From the NCBI RefSeq assembly GCF_001039355.2, contig NW_019774958.1:228646-292645 (forward strand): a DNA stretch of 64,000 nt, given 5' to 3'. Source of the stretch: Lingula anatina. Its lineage: Eukaryota > Brachiopoda > Lingulata > Lingulida > Lingulidae. Numbering within the stretch: the stretch's first letter is position 1; the number at the start of each line of letters is the position of its first letter. The notes beneath the pieces are model-generated. The model made no database searches and was not told the DNA's origin. It saw nothing but the letters and a program-made list of their open reading frames with translations. This document shows positions 1 through 27,179 of the stretch, in pieces. A program made the position numbers and the translations under genes.

Positions 1-1324
1 AAGTTCCATGCAACCAAATTATAGCTCATTATGATGTGCATATGTGAATGCCCAAAATTGGAAATAAATGCTGGTATTGCACCCATGTCTGTGTTGTTAT
101 TATTACCAGATCAGCATTCCAATTCTTCGTCCTATCATGAGAGATTTGTTGGCCCAGGGAATAATTGTAAAAACTACTAAAATTGCACCAAAGATGCACC
201 ATTTTAGATGTGTTCAAAGCATCATGAGGCACGTACTTCAGGTTGTCATGCAGGGAGTGACAGAACACTGGATTACTGTAATCTTGATCAAGTATTTTGT
301 TTTTGTTATGGATAACAATGTTGTAAAACTTGTCTAGATTCTGTTTAAGACATCTGGCTGATGTAGTGAATGAAATGTGTGATGAGCAGACAGGTTTAAA
401 ATTCTAACATAAGAATAAATTGATAAAACTTTAATTAAAATATAACAGATAACATGCACATTTGACTCTGAGTGTAAATAGAAGAATGGATTCTGTTATA
501 AAAACTGCACACTCTCTAGAGAACTTAACAGCTGTTTGATGTCCAAGGTTGTCATTTTCTGGATATATTTTAATATGCTAGACAATATTATACAGTAGAG
601 ATATTTTAAATCACAGTCCTCTTTTGGTAAGTTGAATTCCATGTAAAGCAATTTAACATAGTAAATATTAACATATATTAAAAATATATCAAAATCAAAA
701 ATAGTCATTTGCATTTTGATCTTAGCAAGATGAACTATATTAGTTAAAATATAAGGACGGAATAATGTTTCTGTGGCAATGGTATTTCCACATGCATCCA
801 ATTTCAAGTTACTGGTATCACCTCTGCTTGACATTCAGACACAGTTGTAAAAACTAATATGACTGAAAATATATGATACACCCTTACTTCATTTGCAGAC
901 CAGCTGACAAATAAAATAAAAGAGTACCAATGTACATACTCTGATGGTTAAGTGAATATTTTTAAACAAATTTTAATCTATTCGTAGAAAGGTAATAATA
1001 ATAATATAAAGGGAGGAAATCAATTAGAAAAAAATGTTTAAAAATAGAAAACTACAATGCTCCTTCAAAAATCTAAATACAGAGCACTTTTCCAAATAAA
1101 TGTACCATGTACAAATTACACAGCTTGACAGAAAAACCTGATAGCTTTTTCAATGATCTAAATACAGCACTTTTCCAAATAAATGTTCCATGTACATATT
1201 ACACAGCTTGTTTAGCAGACAGAAAAGCATGATAGTTCAATACATCATCTCATGTTTCTACATGTTGGAATACAGCTTCCATTTTTCTGTGGTTGGCTGC
1301 TTTGATGGTGTAACTGTAGAATCT
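1..1324. other. 3' flank of the membrane-protein gene; no gene seen
   Basis: AT-rich DNA downstream, on the minus strand, of the stop codon at 1325. It probably contains the 3' UTR of that gene. An imperfect tandem duplication lies at 1067-1234. Open frames here (for example 496-834 minus and 68-337 plus) have AT-rich, low-complexity translations, no splice context and no recognisable motif, so they are treated as chance. Confidence 0.5.
1067..1234. repeat. Imperfect two-copy tandem duplication, unit about 80 bp
   Basis: The block 'atctaaatacag' + 'cacttttccaaataaatg' + 'ccatgtaca' + 'attacacagcttg' + 'acagaaaa' occurs twice, at about 1069-1137 and 1156-1224, with small indels. It lies in the presumed 3' UTR of the minus-strand membrane-protein gene. 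Confidence 0.8.
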
Positions 1325-4300
1325 TTATTTGCTGTCAGGAGCAGTTTGACTGTCTTTCTCTGTAGACTTTGCACTGGTGTCAGTTGGCTGTTCTGCTGTG
1401 GAACTTGATGACTCACTGGGAACTGGCTGTGTATCTTCAGCAGGCTGCGGGGGTGATGACCCAGCTAAAGGAGATATTGGTTTGGACTGGTCTGAAGGTG
1501 GTCTTGCTAGTGGAGATATCGGCCTTGATTGGGTTGATGTTGGCCTGGCCAAGGGAGACATTGGTCTGGATTGGGCTGATGATGGTCTGCCTCCTTGCCT
1601 GCCTTGTCTTTCCAACTCTGGTCTCCCACCTACTGTTACCCCACTGCTGGGTCTGGACCCTCCACTGCCAGGTCTGGATGCCCGACTGCCAGGTCTGGAG
1701 GCTGCACTGCCAGGCCTGGATGCTGCACTGCCAGGTCTGGAGGCTGCACTGCCAGGTCTGGATGCTGCACTGCCAGGTCTGGACCCTCCACTGCCAGGTC
1801 TGGATACTGCACTACCGGGTCTGGAACCTGTACTACCAGACCCACTTTGGGTGTTAGCTGTCCCTGCTCTGTCATAAAGAAGAGTTTGTTTACTAACCAC
1901 TTAAATGACTGAGGACAGGGTGAAATACACTGCACAAAAATGAACAAATATGAGGTATCTCTTTCACAAACATGCACATGCTCACTTGTAGATGGAATTG
2001 TTTTCTTGTGTTGTTCAAAACTTTTTTCGTGAAACAATGCAATTTTAATAGTAAAAATGTCTTTAATCAACAATGAATGGTTTAAAAAGAAAGTGATATT
2101 TAGAAAAAAAAGTAAAGCCAGAAAAGAAAAAAAAGTATTGCTACAATAACAAATACATTAAGTGCAAGCAAAGCAATTTTAACTTTATGTATGAAATGCA
2201 TACACTGCATAAAATTGCATCCATAAAATGAACTTAATGCAGCCAGTTTTAAGAGCAACCCTGAACACAATCAAAACACCAAGATGTATATTTTGATAAA
2301 AAAAAGAAACACTAAGCAAACATATCTCACTTGATTATGCCTTTCCTCTTTTTGTACATGTATTGCCTTGTAAAAATTAAAAATTATACACAATGCATTT
2401 ACATTATAGAAGACAAAATGAACATGCTTACATGTGAAGTCTTTAAAATTTTGCCTTACATCTACAAATGCATTACTTACATTTAACTTACACCTCCTTT
2501 TCTCAATATATCAAGTTCCATGCCTGCTTGATATGACAAAACCTACCTGGACAAGCTTGGGACTCCATCTAACATCTCAGAGAGATTCAAGGAAACATCA
2601 TCTCCAAGGATATCTGACAAGTTATCAGACAGCTGAAATATACACACAAAGCCACAGGTCAAGTTTACTATAAATTAATTATAACAATCTTCACTATGGT
2701 GAATAATATTCTCATGCAATCATCATATAATATTTTGTGATATTATTTTCTATGAAAGTTATGTATATGATATATACATAAAAACATGGCTGTCTGTGAT
2801 TTCACTTCTTAGGTACCTTTACTTAAATTTGTTCGCTAAAAATATAGATACTCATATTAAGTGTGCCCATTAGTTCAATAACAATAAGGAAATAATTAAC
2901 TTACAAATCCCCTGTTCACATTTCCCTGCCGAGACAGTGGGTGTTCTTTGGTCCAGCTATCTACTTGATTCATGTAGTCCTCGTCATTTTGCTCAGCTAG
3001 GCTCATGTTACCAAAGGATATGGCAGTCTGAGGGCGATATTCTTTGTCTGGGCCCAGGAGACGTTCTGGATACATGTCTTCGTAGTAACCATCATCAACT
3101 TAATAAGAAAAAATTGTAAGTAAATTTCTGTAACATTTTTTTACGTTTTAATTTTTTTTCCTTCTTGTATAAAACCATATTGAAGAATATATATCAACAT
3201 TATCAAACTTTGTCACTTCAAACTCAGAATTTTATATCTCTACATTTGGATGAAAAAGTGTTTTTATCATGCATGAAATTCTCTGTTTTCATGGTTATTA
3301 GAAGTATGTTGATCACAAGCCCCACAAGTTGTCATCTTTTCTCTTTTTGCTTCACAACATATAGCCCTACCTTGCACATCTTTCTTCTCAGATGCATCTG
3401 TCCAAATTCTCTTTGCTTGATGACTAGTCAACCTATCCTTCTGTATCTTTTCTTGGCGGCCATTTAGAAATAATCCTAATGAAAAGAAAACACATTTTTA
3501 AATTTAAACCCGACACTGCATGAAATCTTTTATAATTCAAATACTTATAATTGGGCTCGACATTAAAAAACAGGCATACTAATTGTAGCTTAATTCTACT
3601 TAGTTAATCAGACGAGATTAAAATAATTTTAATTTATCTCTTAACATTAAGCTTACCAAGACAATACATCTTCAACAGCAGTCTCCTCTTCAGAGGTGAC
3701 AACAAGATGAAGTCGTACTCTCTCTGTGCCAAACGCCGTACAAACATTGGCATCATCTTCATCAGCTCTCCTGCTGTCTGGCGAATGGAACCCTTGACAC
3801 TATCTACATTCAAAAAAAGAAAGCACCATTTTCAGAATGTTACATTATCTTCAATCATTAATGAACATTTTAAAAAAGTATTTTAACAACTTTAAAACTG
3901 GCCTATATTTAAATTAACTGGATATCACCTAGTAGACAAAATAATAAATTTTTACACAAAATTTTTTCTCAGTCAATATATTTTGAGTTCTCATCATGAG
4001 GTTCTTCCATTTACATACCAGCAAACACAGAATGAGGCGCCACCTGGGAGTGTGCCTCTATCAACTCATCCAGCAGGTCCCACAGTGTTGCATGTATGGG
4101 GTCTCTTAAGTACTCCGCCTCTCTGCAGTAAGCATTGATGATCTGGATTTGACGAGATAATTCATGGGCTGGTGCAAAGATTGGAGGCATTGACAAACAT
4201 TTTTCTGAAAAATAAATATTAAAAATAGTAAACATTTGCAACTATTTTTCTTTGGAGAAATCTTAATTATCATATACATTGTAGTCATTATAAAGAGTAT

Positions 4301-6389
4301 AGCAATAACTTCATCCGATGTAACAAAATTTTCTTAAATTTATTCTTTAACAGCCATTTTTAAAGTTTCTGAAATATGATATAAAACATCCTTTCCAATA
4401 AAATTCAGTATTTCAGAACTCACCCATCAACTGCCTAGCAGTTAAGATTCCTCTGGTGAATTTCCGAGTTTGTGGACTTAGTTTATCCAGCCCATGGGAT
4501 GTCATTGTGGGCCACAGTGGTTCCTGTCCACAGCAAGGGCACTTGCCATACTGCTTCAGTCCCAAGTACAACAAGAACCCAATAACACAAAGTAGCCACA
4601 GTCCGTTGATGATGATCAGCATGTAAAGAACATAGGTGGGGGTGAACCAAGGTGACTGAAGAGTGGCTGGGGTGAAGGATGTAATCATGGCACCTATCAG
4701 ACTGTTAAACATCAAGCAAAGGAAGCTCATGATCAGCATGAAATTAAATGCCGACACTCTGTATGGTCTCCAGAACACAAAGAAGAACAGCATTCCAAAC
4801 AGAATTGATGTAGTGACCACAGCCTGCCAAAACAGGTACCTGTACAGCCCAGCATAGAGAGCCAGCAACATGAACTTGCAGATATGGAGAGCAGGACGGA
4901 AGTATACTGAAACTCTCTTGAAGGACGAGAAGATGTGAAACCCACTGACCATCCACAGCACATCAAGGCCCTGAACATACTCTGTCTCCTTCAACTGTAA
5001 ATAACCTTCATGGCGATCAGCACTAGATGTCAGAATCTCTCTCTTGGTCTTCTGAATGAGCCAGGCAGGGAAGATCAGGTAGTAGACTAGAGCAAATGCT
5101 GCTGCAGGGGCAATGTACGCCCAGTGCATTCCACTGAATGCATCCAGAGTGTTGTCCACATCTACTTTGTATGTGTCAGTGTAGTGGAACAGTTTGCCAA
5201 TTGTCACCCCCACTGGAATGGCTAGTATTTGCAGTATGATGATATAGACCCTCTGGAGCCTGGCCACTCTGACCAGCATATAAGGGTGCTTCTTACAGTT
5301 CAGTACTATGTAGATTACAATGAAGGTAACAATGAGCAGAAACATCAAACAGCCCCAGCCTAGCAGGATGCTCCAGAAGTCGACAGTCAAGTCGGCACTA
5401 GGAGTGTAGTAATCCTGCACATTCTTGTAGGTTTCATTACCTTGGAACTTCATAAACTCCCATATATCCCCATTGAACAGGAAGACAAAATATGTTGACT
5501 TCAGCCATGTTTCTGGCCACACCCATCTGAGTGCTGAGGACTGCAGTAAGGCAAATATCTGCACATATTCTAACAATGTTATCACAGCATCATTCAAGAT
5601 CAGAGATGTTCCACGCCGTTTCCCATCAGCAAAGAGAACAGTATCTTCCTCGTTTGCCTCTTCTTCCCAAATCTCATCATCACTGTGAATGTTGATGGTT
5701 GTGGTGAAGCCAGCACTTCCATGCTCCCCTCCTTTCATAGCAGTATCTGGTAACAGAGGGACAATTTCTCCCTTGTACGGCATTCTCCTAGCTGTCTTGA
5801 TCCGTAGGCCTACAAGACTTTTGTTTAGTTTTCTTTCTTGAAGGTCTTAAAAACCTATTTGGTGGGAAAGTAAAATCAATCAATTGAAAATAAAGTTATG
5901 GTAAGCTACACTGATTAAAAAATAAATTTCCACTATGCACGTACATTTAATTTAACATTATACGATTACCCCGGCCTGTACCCAAGTATTTAGACTGACC
6001 CTAAATTCACTAATAATACAAAATGAAATCAAGACATTTAGATTTTAAATACTTTTGACAAATATAATGTGAAACTGTAGAGCTACTTTCATTAAAATCT
6101 TCTGCTATCTGAGACAATTAGTTTGGAAATTTCTCAACTAAATTTTAAATGTTTTACGGTAAATTTTTAAGCTCTCTGACCAATTTCACCCCAGCTCTTG
6201 AAGCCGTCAATTTTATCTCTCACAATAATTATTCAAATGTCTTGATATAATGTCATATTACATAATTTGAAAGATGGGCATTCAAACTTCCACTGAACGG
6301 ATTGCTTAATCACAACAAATGCTAAAAAATGGATTATCAACGTTAATATTTCTGGATATTCCAGAGAAACCACTCACGTCGTCCGCCAT
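1325..6389 (-). CDS. Multi-pass membrane protein with Ser-Arg-Pro-Gly-Ser repeat tail (881 aa, 8 exons)
   Basis: Function unknown. Exons in transcript order: 6389-6378, 5795-4424, 4204-4019, 3803-3657, 3475-3371, 3098-2905, 2632-2547, 1868-1325. All junctions are GT-AG and in phase, totalling 882 codons. Exon 1 supplies only MADD and is the least certain part; the alternative start is the ATG at 5783. Residues about 75-455 hold roughly eight hydrophobic segments. The motif 'LLEYVQIFALL' followed by 'WVWPETWL', and the later 'FWRPYRVSAFN', resemble the seven-TM domain that follows GCC2/GCC3-type ectodomains in many eukaryotic proteins; this resemblance is from memory and no such ectodomain is present. 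A CxxC-like 'CPCCG' follows the last TM. The cytoplasmic tail is acidic and polar and ends in about ten tandem SRPGS-type heptads plus a Pro/Ser-rich stretch. The domain boundaries and the exon 1 junction are inference. Confidence 0.85.
1620..1850 (-). repeat. Coding minisatellite: 21-bp units encoding SRPGSxx heptads
   Basis: About ten head-to-tail 21-bp units inside the last exon of the membrane-protein gene encode SRPGSAA, SRPGSGG, SRPGSAV and similar heptads. The reading frame is kept in every unit. The GC-rich repeat also makes long open frames on the opposite strand (1369-1857, 1377-1877), which are shadows. Confidence 0.92.
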
Positions 6390-6420
6390 GTTGTTTGTGG
6401 AATGACGTCAATGATACTTG
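6378..6420 (-). promoter_or_regulatory. CRE-type site beside the first exon of the membrane-protein gene
   Basis: A perfect CREB/ATF palindrome TGACGTCA lies at 6403-6410, 14 bp upstream of the putative start codon (6389-6387), in a locally CpG-richer patch ending near 6500. This suits a CpG-type promoter. Its function is inferred from the motif and position only. Confidence 0.5.
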
Positions 6421-7812
6421 ACAACAATGTGTCGCACCTAACACATCCTTGCTGAAGATATCCGCTGTGTTTTTATCAGTACCGTAACGTACGTTCAACG
6501 TGGGAGCTCAACCCCAAAGCAGTTCAAAGAAAGCTCATAGAATTAATTCAAGTTCTTTTTTTCAATTTTTTTTATTTAACTTTTTTAAAATTTTTTTTAA
6601 CGTTAGACCTGTGAATGTTGATTTTACTTTCACTAAAAGATGCCAGATATTTATTTGTGCACGGTTTTTTAAATATCAATATAGGCCGAGGCCCCTTTTA
6701 ATTAAGGCTAATGCTTCCGGGTTCCTCGGGAGTTGCGCTCAATACAAATAGATATTCATTTATCACCCGAATTTAGGTCACCGTGTTATCAGACACTTTA
6801 CACTATTTTTTTTTAATTTTTATGAAAAGGATATAAATATCAATATCCAAAAACTAATTTGAATGTTTTTCCTAAATAGATAGATTTGGTCATAGCAGAG
6901 TGCACGCAGAGACAGTGACAGCAAATGATGTGTGTTAAATCCATAAATGTATCTGGTTTTAACACTGGGAAAGACATTAAAAACATTTATTCACAGAATA
7001 GAATTACGAATAAATTAAACCGACATGGTTAGATATGGAAGAGAAATCCAAGTGAAAAAGACGACTCAAAGTAAAACAAAATAGGCCTACTCTTATTGAT
7101 AAAGACATTGTTCTTGAACACATTCATTGTGCCCAACTATAGTCTATAGATATAGTATTTGCAAAACATGACAAAAGGGTGTATAGACAAGTTATACGAA
7201 TGGACAATGGTTTGTGCAACACCTCATCGCCATAATGACTAAGTGTGTCATCAATTGCAAAAACTAACATCAGATATTAACAGACAGATTTACGACATAA
7301 ATATACAACATTTTTACCAAAATAAAGATTTTCTTAACAGCATACTCTGTCAGAAAGTTAATATAAATACATGTATATTATATTGTGTAAGCGCAAATTG
7401 ATATACATAAAGTGAATAGTTTTGTTTTGTTTCACCCAAGAAATGTTTTACATCTTACAAGAACGTGTATTTTTCATATCTCCTTCACATTCCACGCATC
7501 ATATCGATGAAAAAATGATCACATCTTTACATCCGCATAACAAGAAAGTTTAATCTCCTGTATTCTTGGCACCTGGATCATTGGCAAATACTGACTTGAC
7601 GAAGACATCGGTATACAAGTTACTGGAAAATGTCTGTGCACGGTTTCGCGCAAAAAACATACCCCATTCTTCCATTAAAATTACAATTCTCAAACTATCA
7701 CACGTATTTCAGCGTCTTTCCGATGCATTAGTTGATGGTCCCTGCTGTATGATTGCGATTGTCTTTTTACATTGATTTGTCGGATTTATCGCTGAGACAT
7801 TTCGCCATAAAA
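6421..7812. other. Intergenic, no gene seen
   Basis: Lies between the promoter of the membrane-protein gene and the stop of the dynein light chain gene. It contains T-rich runs near 6550-6600. A TTTATT at 6986-6991 (AATAAA on the minus strand) could be a polyadenylation signal for the Tctex gene. Short open frames (6500-6751, 7566-7775) show no coding features. Confidence 0.5.
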
Positions 7813-8247
7813 TTATTCAAAATACAAGGCGTAAACGATCCCAACGGCATATAAAGATGCATTTTTAAAAGTATATTCTGCATATGTGTCATATTTTTCG
7901 TTCCAGATACATTGACTAGCCACCGCCACAGACGATTTGTCAACTTGTCCAATAGTGACTGCACATACCAACTTAAATCTTGAGTATCCCAATTTTTTCA
8001 CTCTGTTCTTTATTTGTTGTGCCAGTTCTCTCGCTTTTCCATTGCAAGTTTTGGCGTTATATTCTACATCTTGTAAACCGACTTCCAGAATTTCTTTAAT
8101 CAAATTCTTTGCTTTTCCTACTGGAAACTGATCATCGGGCTCCATTTTGTACGTGTTCTCAAATTTTACTGTAGGTTGTTTTGTCGCTTGACTGCGCTGG
8201 GTCGATGCGGACATCAAGCCTTGGACTGCATTTAAGAACTTGGCCAT
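7813..8247 (-). CDS. Tctex1-type dynein light chain (144 aa)
   Basis: Light chain of the Tctex/DYNLT family, which dimerises and binds the dynein intermediate chain in cytoplasmic, axonemal or intraflagellar dynein. The whole coding sequence is in one exon. Residues about 50-144 match the family core: an N-terminal helical part ('AKNLIKEILEVGLQDVEY', 'ARELAQQIKNRVKKL') followed by beta strands ('RFKLVCAVTIGQ', 'VAVASQCIWNEKYDTYAEY', 'ASLYAVGIVYALYFE'). The 'A-S-Q-C-x-W-N' strand and the aromatic C-terminus are diagnostic. The roughly 45-residue N-terminal extension resembles the longer TCTEX1D/DYNLT2-DYNLT5 group rather than the 113-aa DYNLT1, but the exact paralogue is undecided. A 5' UTR intron runs from a GTAAGT donor near 9325 to a TTTTCCAG acceptor near 8269, 22 nt before the ATG. 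Confidence 0.93.
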   Translation of the reverse strand: MAKFLNAVQGLMSASTQRSQATKQPTVKFENTYKMEPDDQFPVGKAKNLIKEILEVGLQDVEYNAKTCNGKARELAQQIKNRVKKLGYSRFKLVCAVTIGQVDKSSVAVASQCIWNEKYDTYAEYTFKNASLYAVGIVYALYFE

Positions 8248-9560
8248 TTTGTTCGGTGTCCAAAGGCTGGAAAATAAATAAATGATATAACGTCATAGAT
8301 ACACATAGGGCGTATATGATATACTCATATGACCTGCTGTCAATTTTAGACACTCAACATTTTCTCTCTCTCTCTCTCTCTCTTTTTAATTACACACAGA
8401 CGTCACGGACGGCCATATTTTCACTGTAATCTTCAACAGTATTTGATCTTGATGTTGTCGAAATGTATCATCTGTATGATGAAGTTCTGATCATCATATA
8501 CCTACAAACTGCGCACTTTATCACAATCGGATTAATTACTAGTTGTAAAGGCTTCAAAGTGTTGATCCAAAGTACCCAGAGATTGGTTTTGACATTTAAC
8601 TTTTACAGCAATCAATATCGTCCATTGTGATGGCTTATTTCATCCCAACTACTTACAAATTGCATCACCAAACAGAGAAAATGCGTTTCTATTTCCATTT
8701 AAACGCTTCATATTTTTTTTCGTATGAAGGTACGTGTGTAATCGTATTTTGTAAAATCCCAAAAGCTAGTACTTACAAAATCCGTCAGTAAATATCAAAT
8801 TATATTAGATACAGAACAAGTCTGGTGCTTAAAACGGATCGATTTTGTGAATTAACAATAGTAATCAGCTCCGGGAAAATATTATGATAACGCGCAGTTC
8901 CAAAGACAATCCGTAGAAATCGAATTTCATAGTGTAATAAAAGGACAAGCCCCACGGATGTATACACGCTGTCATGGATACGCAGTTTTAGCCCAAGTGT
9001 ATTTATGTGTTCACATGAAAGGCACTTGAAGAGTCTGGCAAAGACGACGGCATTTTCACTTCGTTTTTGGCACAGCATGAACAATTTTGCTATTTGTGGT
9101 ACCTGTATCTTGGTGGCATAATCTAACGGCCAGGTGCAGTAAAGTCTTACTCAGTCCCCTCACTGATAACTGCTTGATATTAATATCTGTTTAAAAACCC
9201 AGTCTAGACTCGTTACATCTCCCAATAGTCAGAAATATTTAATTAAATCTGCTAGATCGGATTCCAGAATTTCATACATCTACAACTCACTGCTACATAA
9301 ATACGCTCCAACACATTTGGACTTACCTTGAATAATAATTAAAGACGTTTAGCGTTGTTAGTTGAACACAGGACAGCCTCACTATCAGCCGGCTGTGTTG
9401 TCACAATTTTTACTGAAAATTGACAGGTAGATGATAACGTTATGTGTCTGTCTACCTGGTCACAAGATAGTAGTCTCGTAGTTCCTGACCCTAGGATGTG
9501 CGTTCCCTGGCGACAACCAAGCAACGATCAGTTTATATAGGGGGTGGAAGAGGGGAAACA
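8248..9560 (-). other. 5' UTR, UTR intron and promoter of the Tctex-type gene
   Basis: The minus strand shows a GTAAGT donor just below 9326 and an acceptor at about 8269, so a noncoding first exon probably spans about 9326-9510. A TATATAA box lies at 9533-9539, and an imperfect X-box-like inverted repeat at 9502-9517. A (TC)n run is at 8364-8382. No other coding exon is seen. Confidence 0.55.
9502..9517. promoter_or_regulatory. Imperfect RFX X-box-like inverted repeat
   Basis: The sequence gttccctggcgacaac approximates the RFX consensus GTNRCC-spacer-RGYAAC with at least one mismatch in each half and a 4-base spacer. It lies at the expected start site of a dynein light chain gene, the sort of ciliary gene RFX factors control. 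Suggestive only. Confidence 0.3.
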
Positions 9561-11115
9561 ATTTATCAAGAAAGTCCTCATTTTCGGTGCGTTCTAGCTT
9601 AATGCATAGTAACAGAGTAACAGAGTGATTAGTTCAATGCTATGTAATCGACAATCTAAGTCATCTATAAGAATCATCAAATCACTCTTAGTATTTGTTT
9701 TTACCTTTCTCCCGATGGTCGTGTGGAGCTTGAATCCAAATTAGCGTTTCCTCAGTTCGTTTATAATATCTCGTTCTCCCGGTTGAAAGGTCTTTAGAAT
9801 AACAAATTCCGCACGGGAAGTATAACGCTTTGTCTCTCTCTGTTATTCCTGTTTCATAATAGCGTGCATAAATAACCCTTGTTTGTGTTCGTTCCCCGCG
9901 CTTTTCATTAGACTCATGCAAGTGCAACGACAAAGAATCAAATTCGGATTAGGATGAGGCCATTCTCTTTATTCTTATAAGGTGCCATAAAAATAGAAAC
10001 CCAGATTTCAGTTCTATTGTTATGCATTTCTGGTGGAGTTCAAACTCTAAAAAGATTGAAGTGGTCTCTAAATATGAGGTTTGCTGTTCGACTTCGTGCA
10101 TTTATTTGACATTTAAAGTTGGATTTTCCGCCACATTTTGATGAGCAAACGGGATATTAAAATGCCGACACATACTTGATATTTAAGTGCAATTATAACC
10201 AAATGTATAGCTTTTAAATAATTTTGTAGAAATAGGAATAAAAGTAAACATTTGATATATGCACTCTAAAATATAGTAAACGGCAATTATAAGGCGTTTT
10301 TCTTTCGCTATGCGAGTTGTGCAAAATGAGTCCAATCCTTTTACTTTGCTTTTGATATCACATTTCATATAAATGTCAAAAACAGATGTCAGTAAGACAA
10401 ATTACTGGTCCTTTTTCATATTTTGTTTACATATTTCATAATTTTACAAATGAAAACAAATTCCATCACCCTTTTTGATGCTCCCTATAAAGATAAAGTT
10501 CCACACAGTTAAACCAAGTTAATCCCTTCGCTGGGGAAAGCAAAAGAACTAATGAAAATGCGAACAGGAGCAATTCAGATAATTTAGAACTGGGTCAGAA
10601 AAATGTACTCTTGCTTAGAATGAATACTGTTCCGTTTCATTTTTCAGAAGATCTTACAATAATGGAAGATGACTTTTTTAATTACATTTTATTATCACTC
10701 TCTTTTACCACATTCAAAGCACTCCAAATATTTCATTAAAAGAAATAATAAATTAAATTATAAAACATACAAATATATCTTATTGTCAAGTTTTCTTAAA
10801 CAATCATGTAAAAGTGATTTACAATTTTTGTGGTGATATCCGTATCTCAAGAAAGCACAAATGTCTAAAATATATTTATTTTAAATTCTTAATTTTTGTT
10901 TAAAGAAACTTAAAAAGTATAGACATACAAACTATGCATTCTTCAACAAATATCGATACAAAGAATACAAAACCTGCATCCACTAAAAAATTTTCAAAAT
11001 GTCCCAATCTGAGTTTGACAAATAAAAAATGATAATAAAAATAATAAAAATAAAAATCATTTTCAAACGATTATGTTTGAAGTCTAGAAACAGTGCAGTA
11101 TGCTTTCAGACACTG
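9561..11115. other. Intergenic plus 3' UTR of the TUT gene
   Basis: No supportable gene. The part nearest 11116 is presumably the 3' UTR of the minus-strand uridylyltransferase; TTTATT at 10875-10880 gives AATAAA on the minus strand and is a candidate polyadenylation signal. The 81-aa and 61-aa open frames (9688-9933, 10183-10368) show no homology or splice context. Confidence 0.5.
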
Positions 11116-26880
<15,765 letters not shown>

Positions 26881-27179
26881 TTCTAACCTGCAAGGAATCA
26901 TGGGAAAATACTATTTCTATTGTTTGATATTGTCCATTGCCTTGTTTGGGCTCATTATTTATCATTATAATGTTGAGTGCTATCTATTCATTCAATTAAC
27001 TTTTTTTCTTTTGATGAAGTTGACTAATTGACGAAAACCCGTCAAGCTGATTTTATACGAGATTTGATTATGCGAGCACACGAAATGCTGAAGAGTGCAT
27101 TAAATACGCATTGTTAGTAAATATGACTTAGTATCAGCAAATTTTCCTTCCTTTGCCATCTAAAACTGTTGAACCTGAC
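26881..27179. promoter_or_regulatory. Divergent promoter between TUT4/7 and REXO1
   Basis: Only 299 bp separate the two start codons, so the interval must hold both 5' UTRs and core promoters. No TATA box is evident. The first coding exon of each gene is followed at once by a good donor (GTGAGT, GTAAGC). Co-regulation is inferred from head-to-head spacing. Confidence 0.75.

Noticed and set aside
496-834. 112-codon minus-strand frame downstream of the membrane-protein gene
   Set aside because: AT-rich, low-complexity translation (Ile/Tyr/Leu), no splice sites or motif; fits 3' UTR sequence.
1369-1877. Long plus-strand frames of 162 and 166 codons
   Set aside because: Antisense shadows of the 21-bp coding minisatellite; the minus frame is fixed by splice phase with upstream exons.
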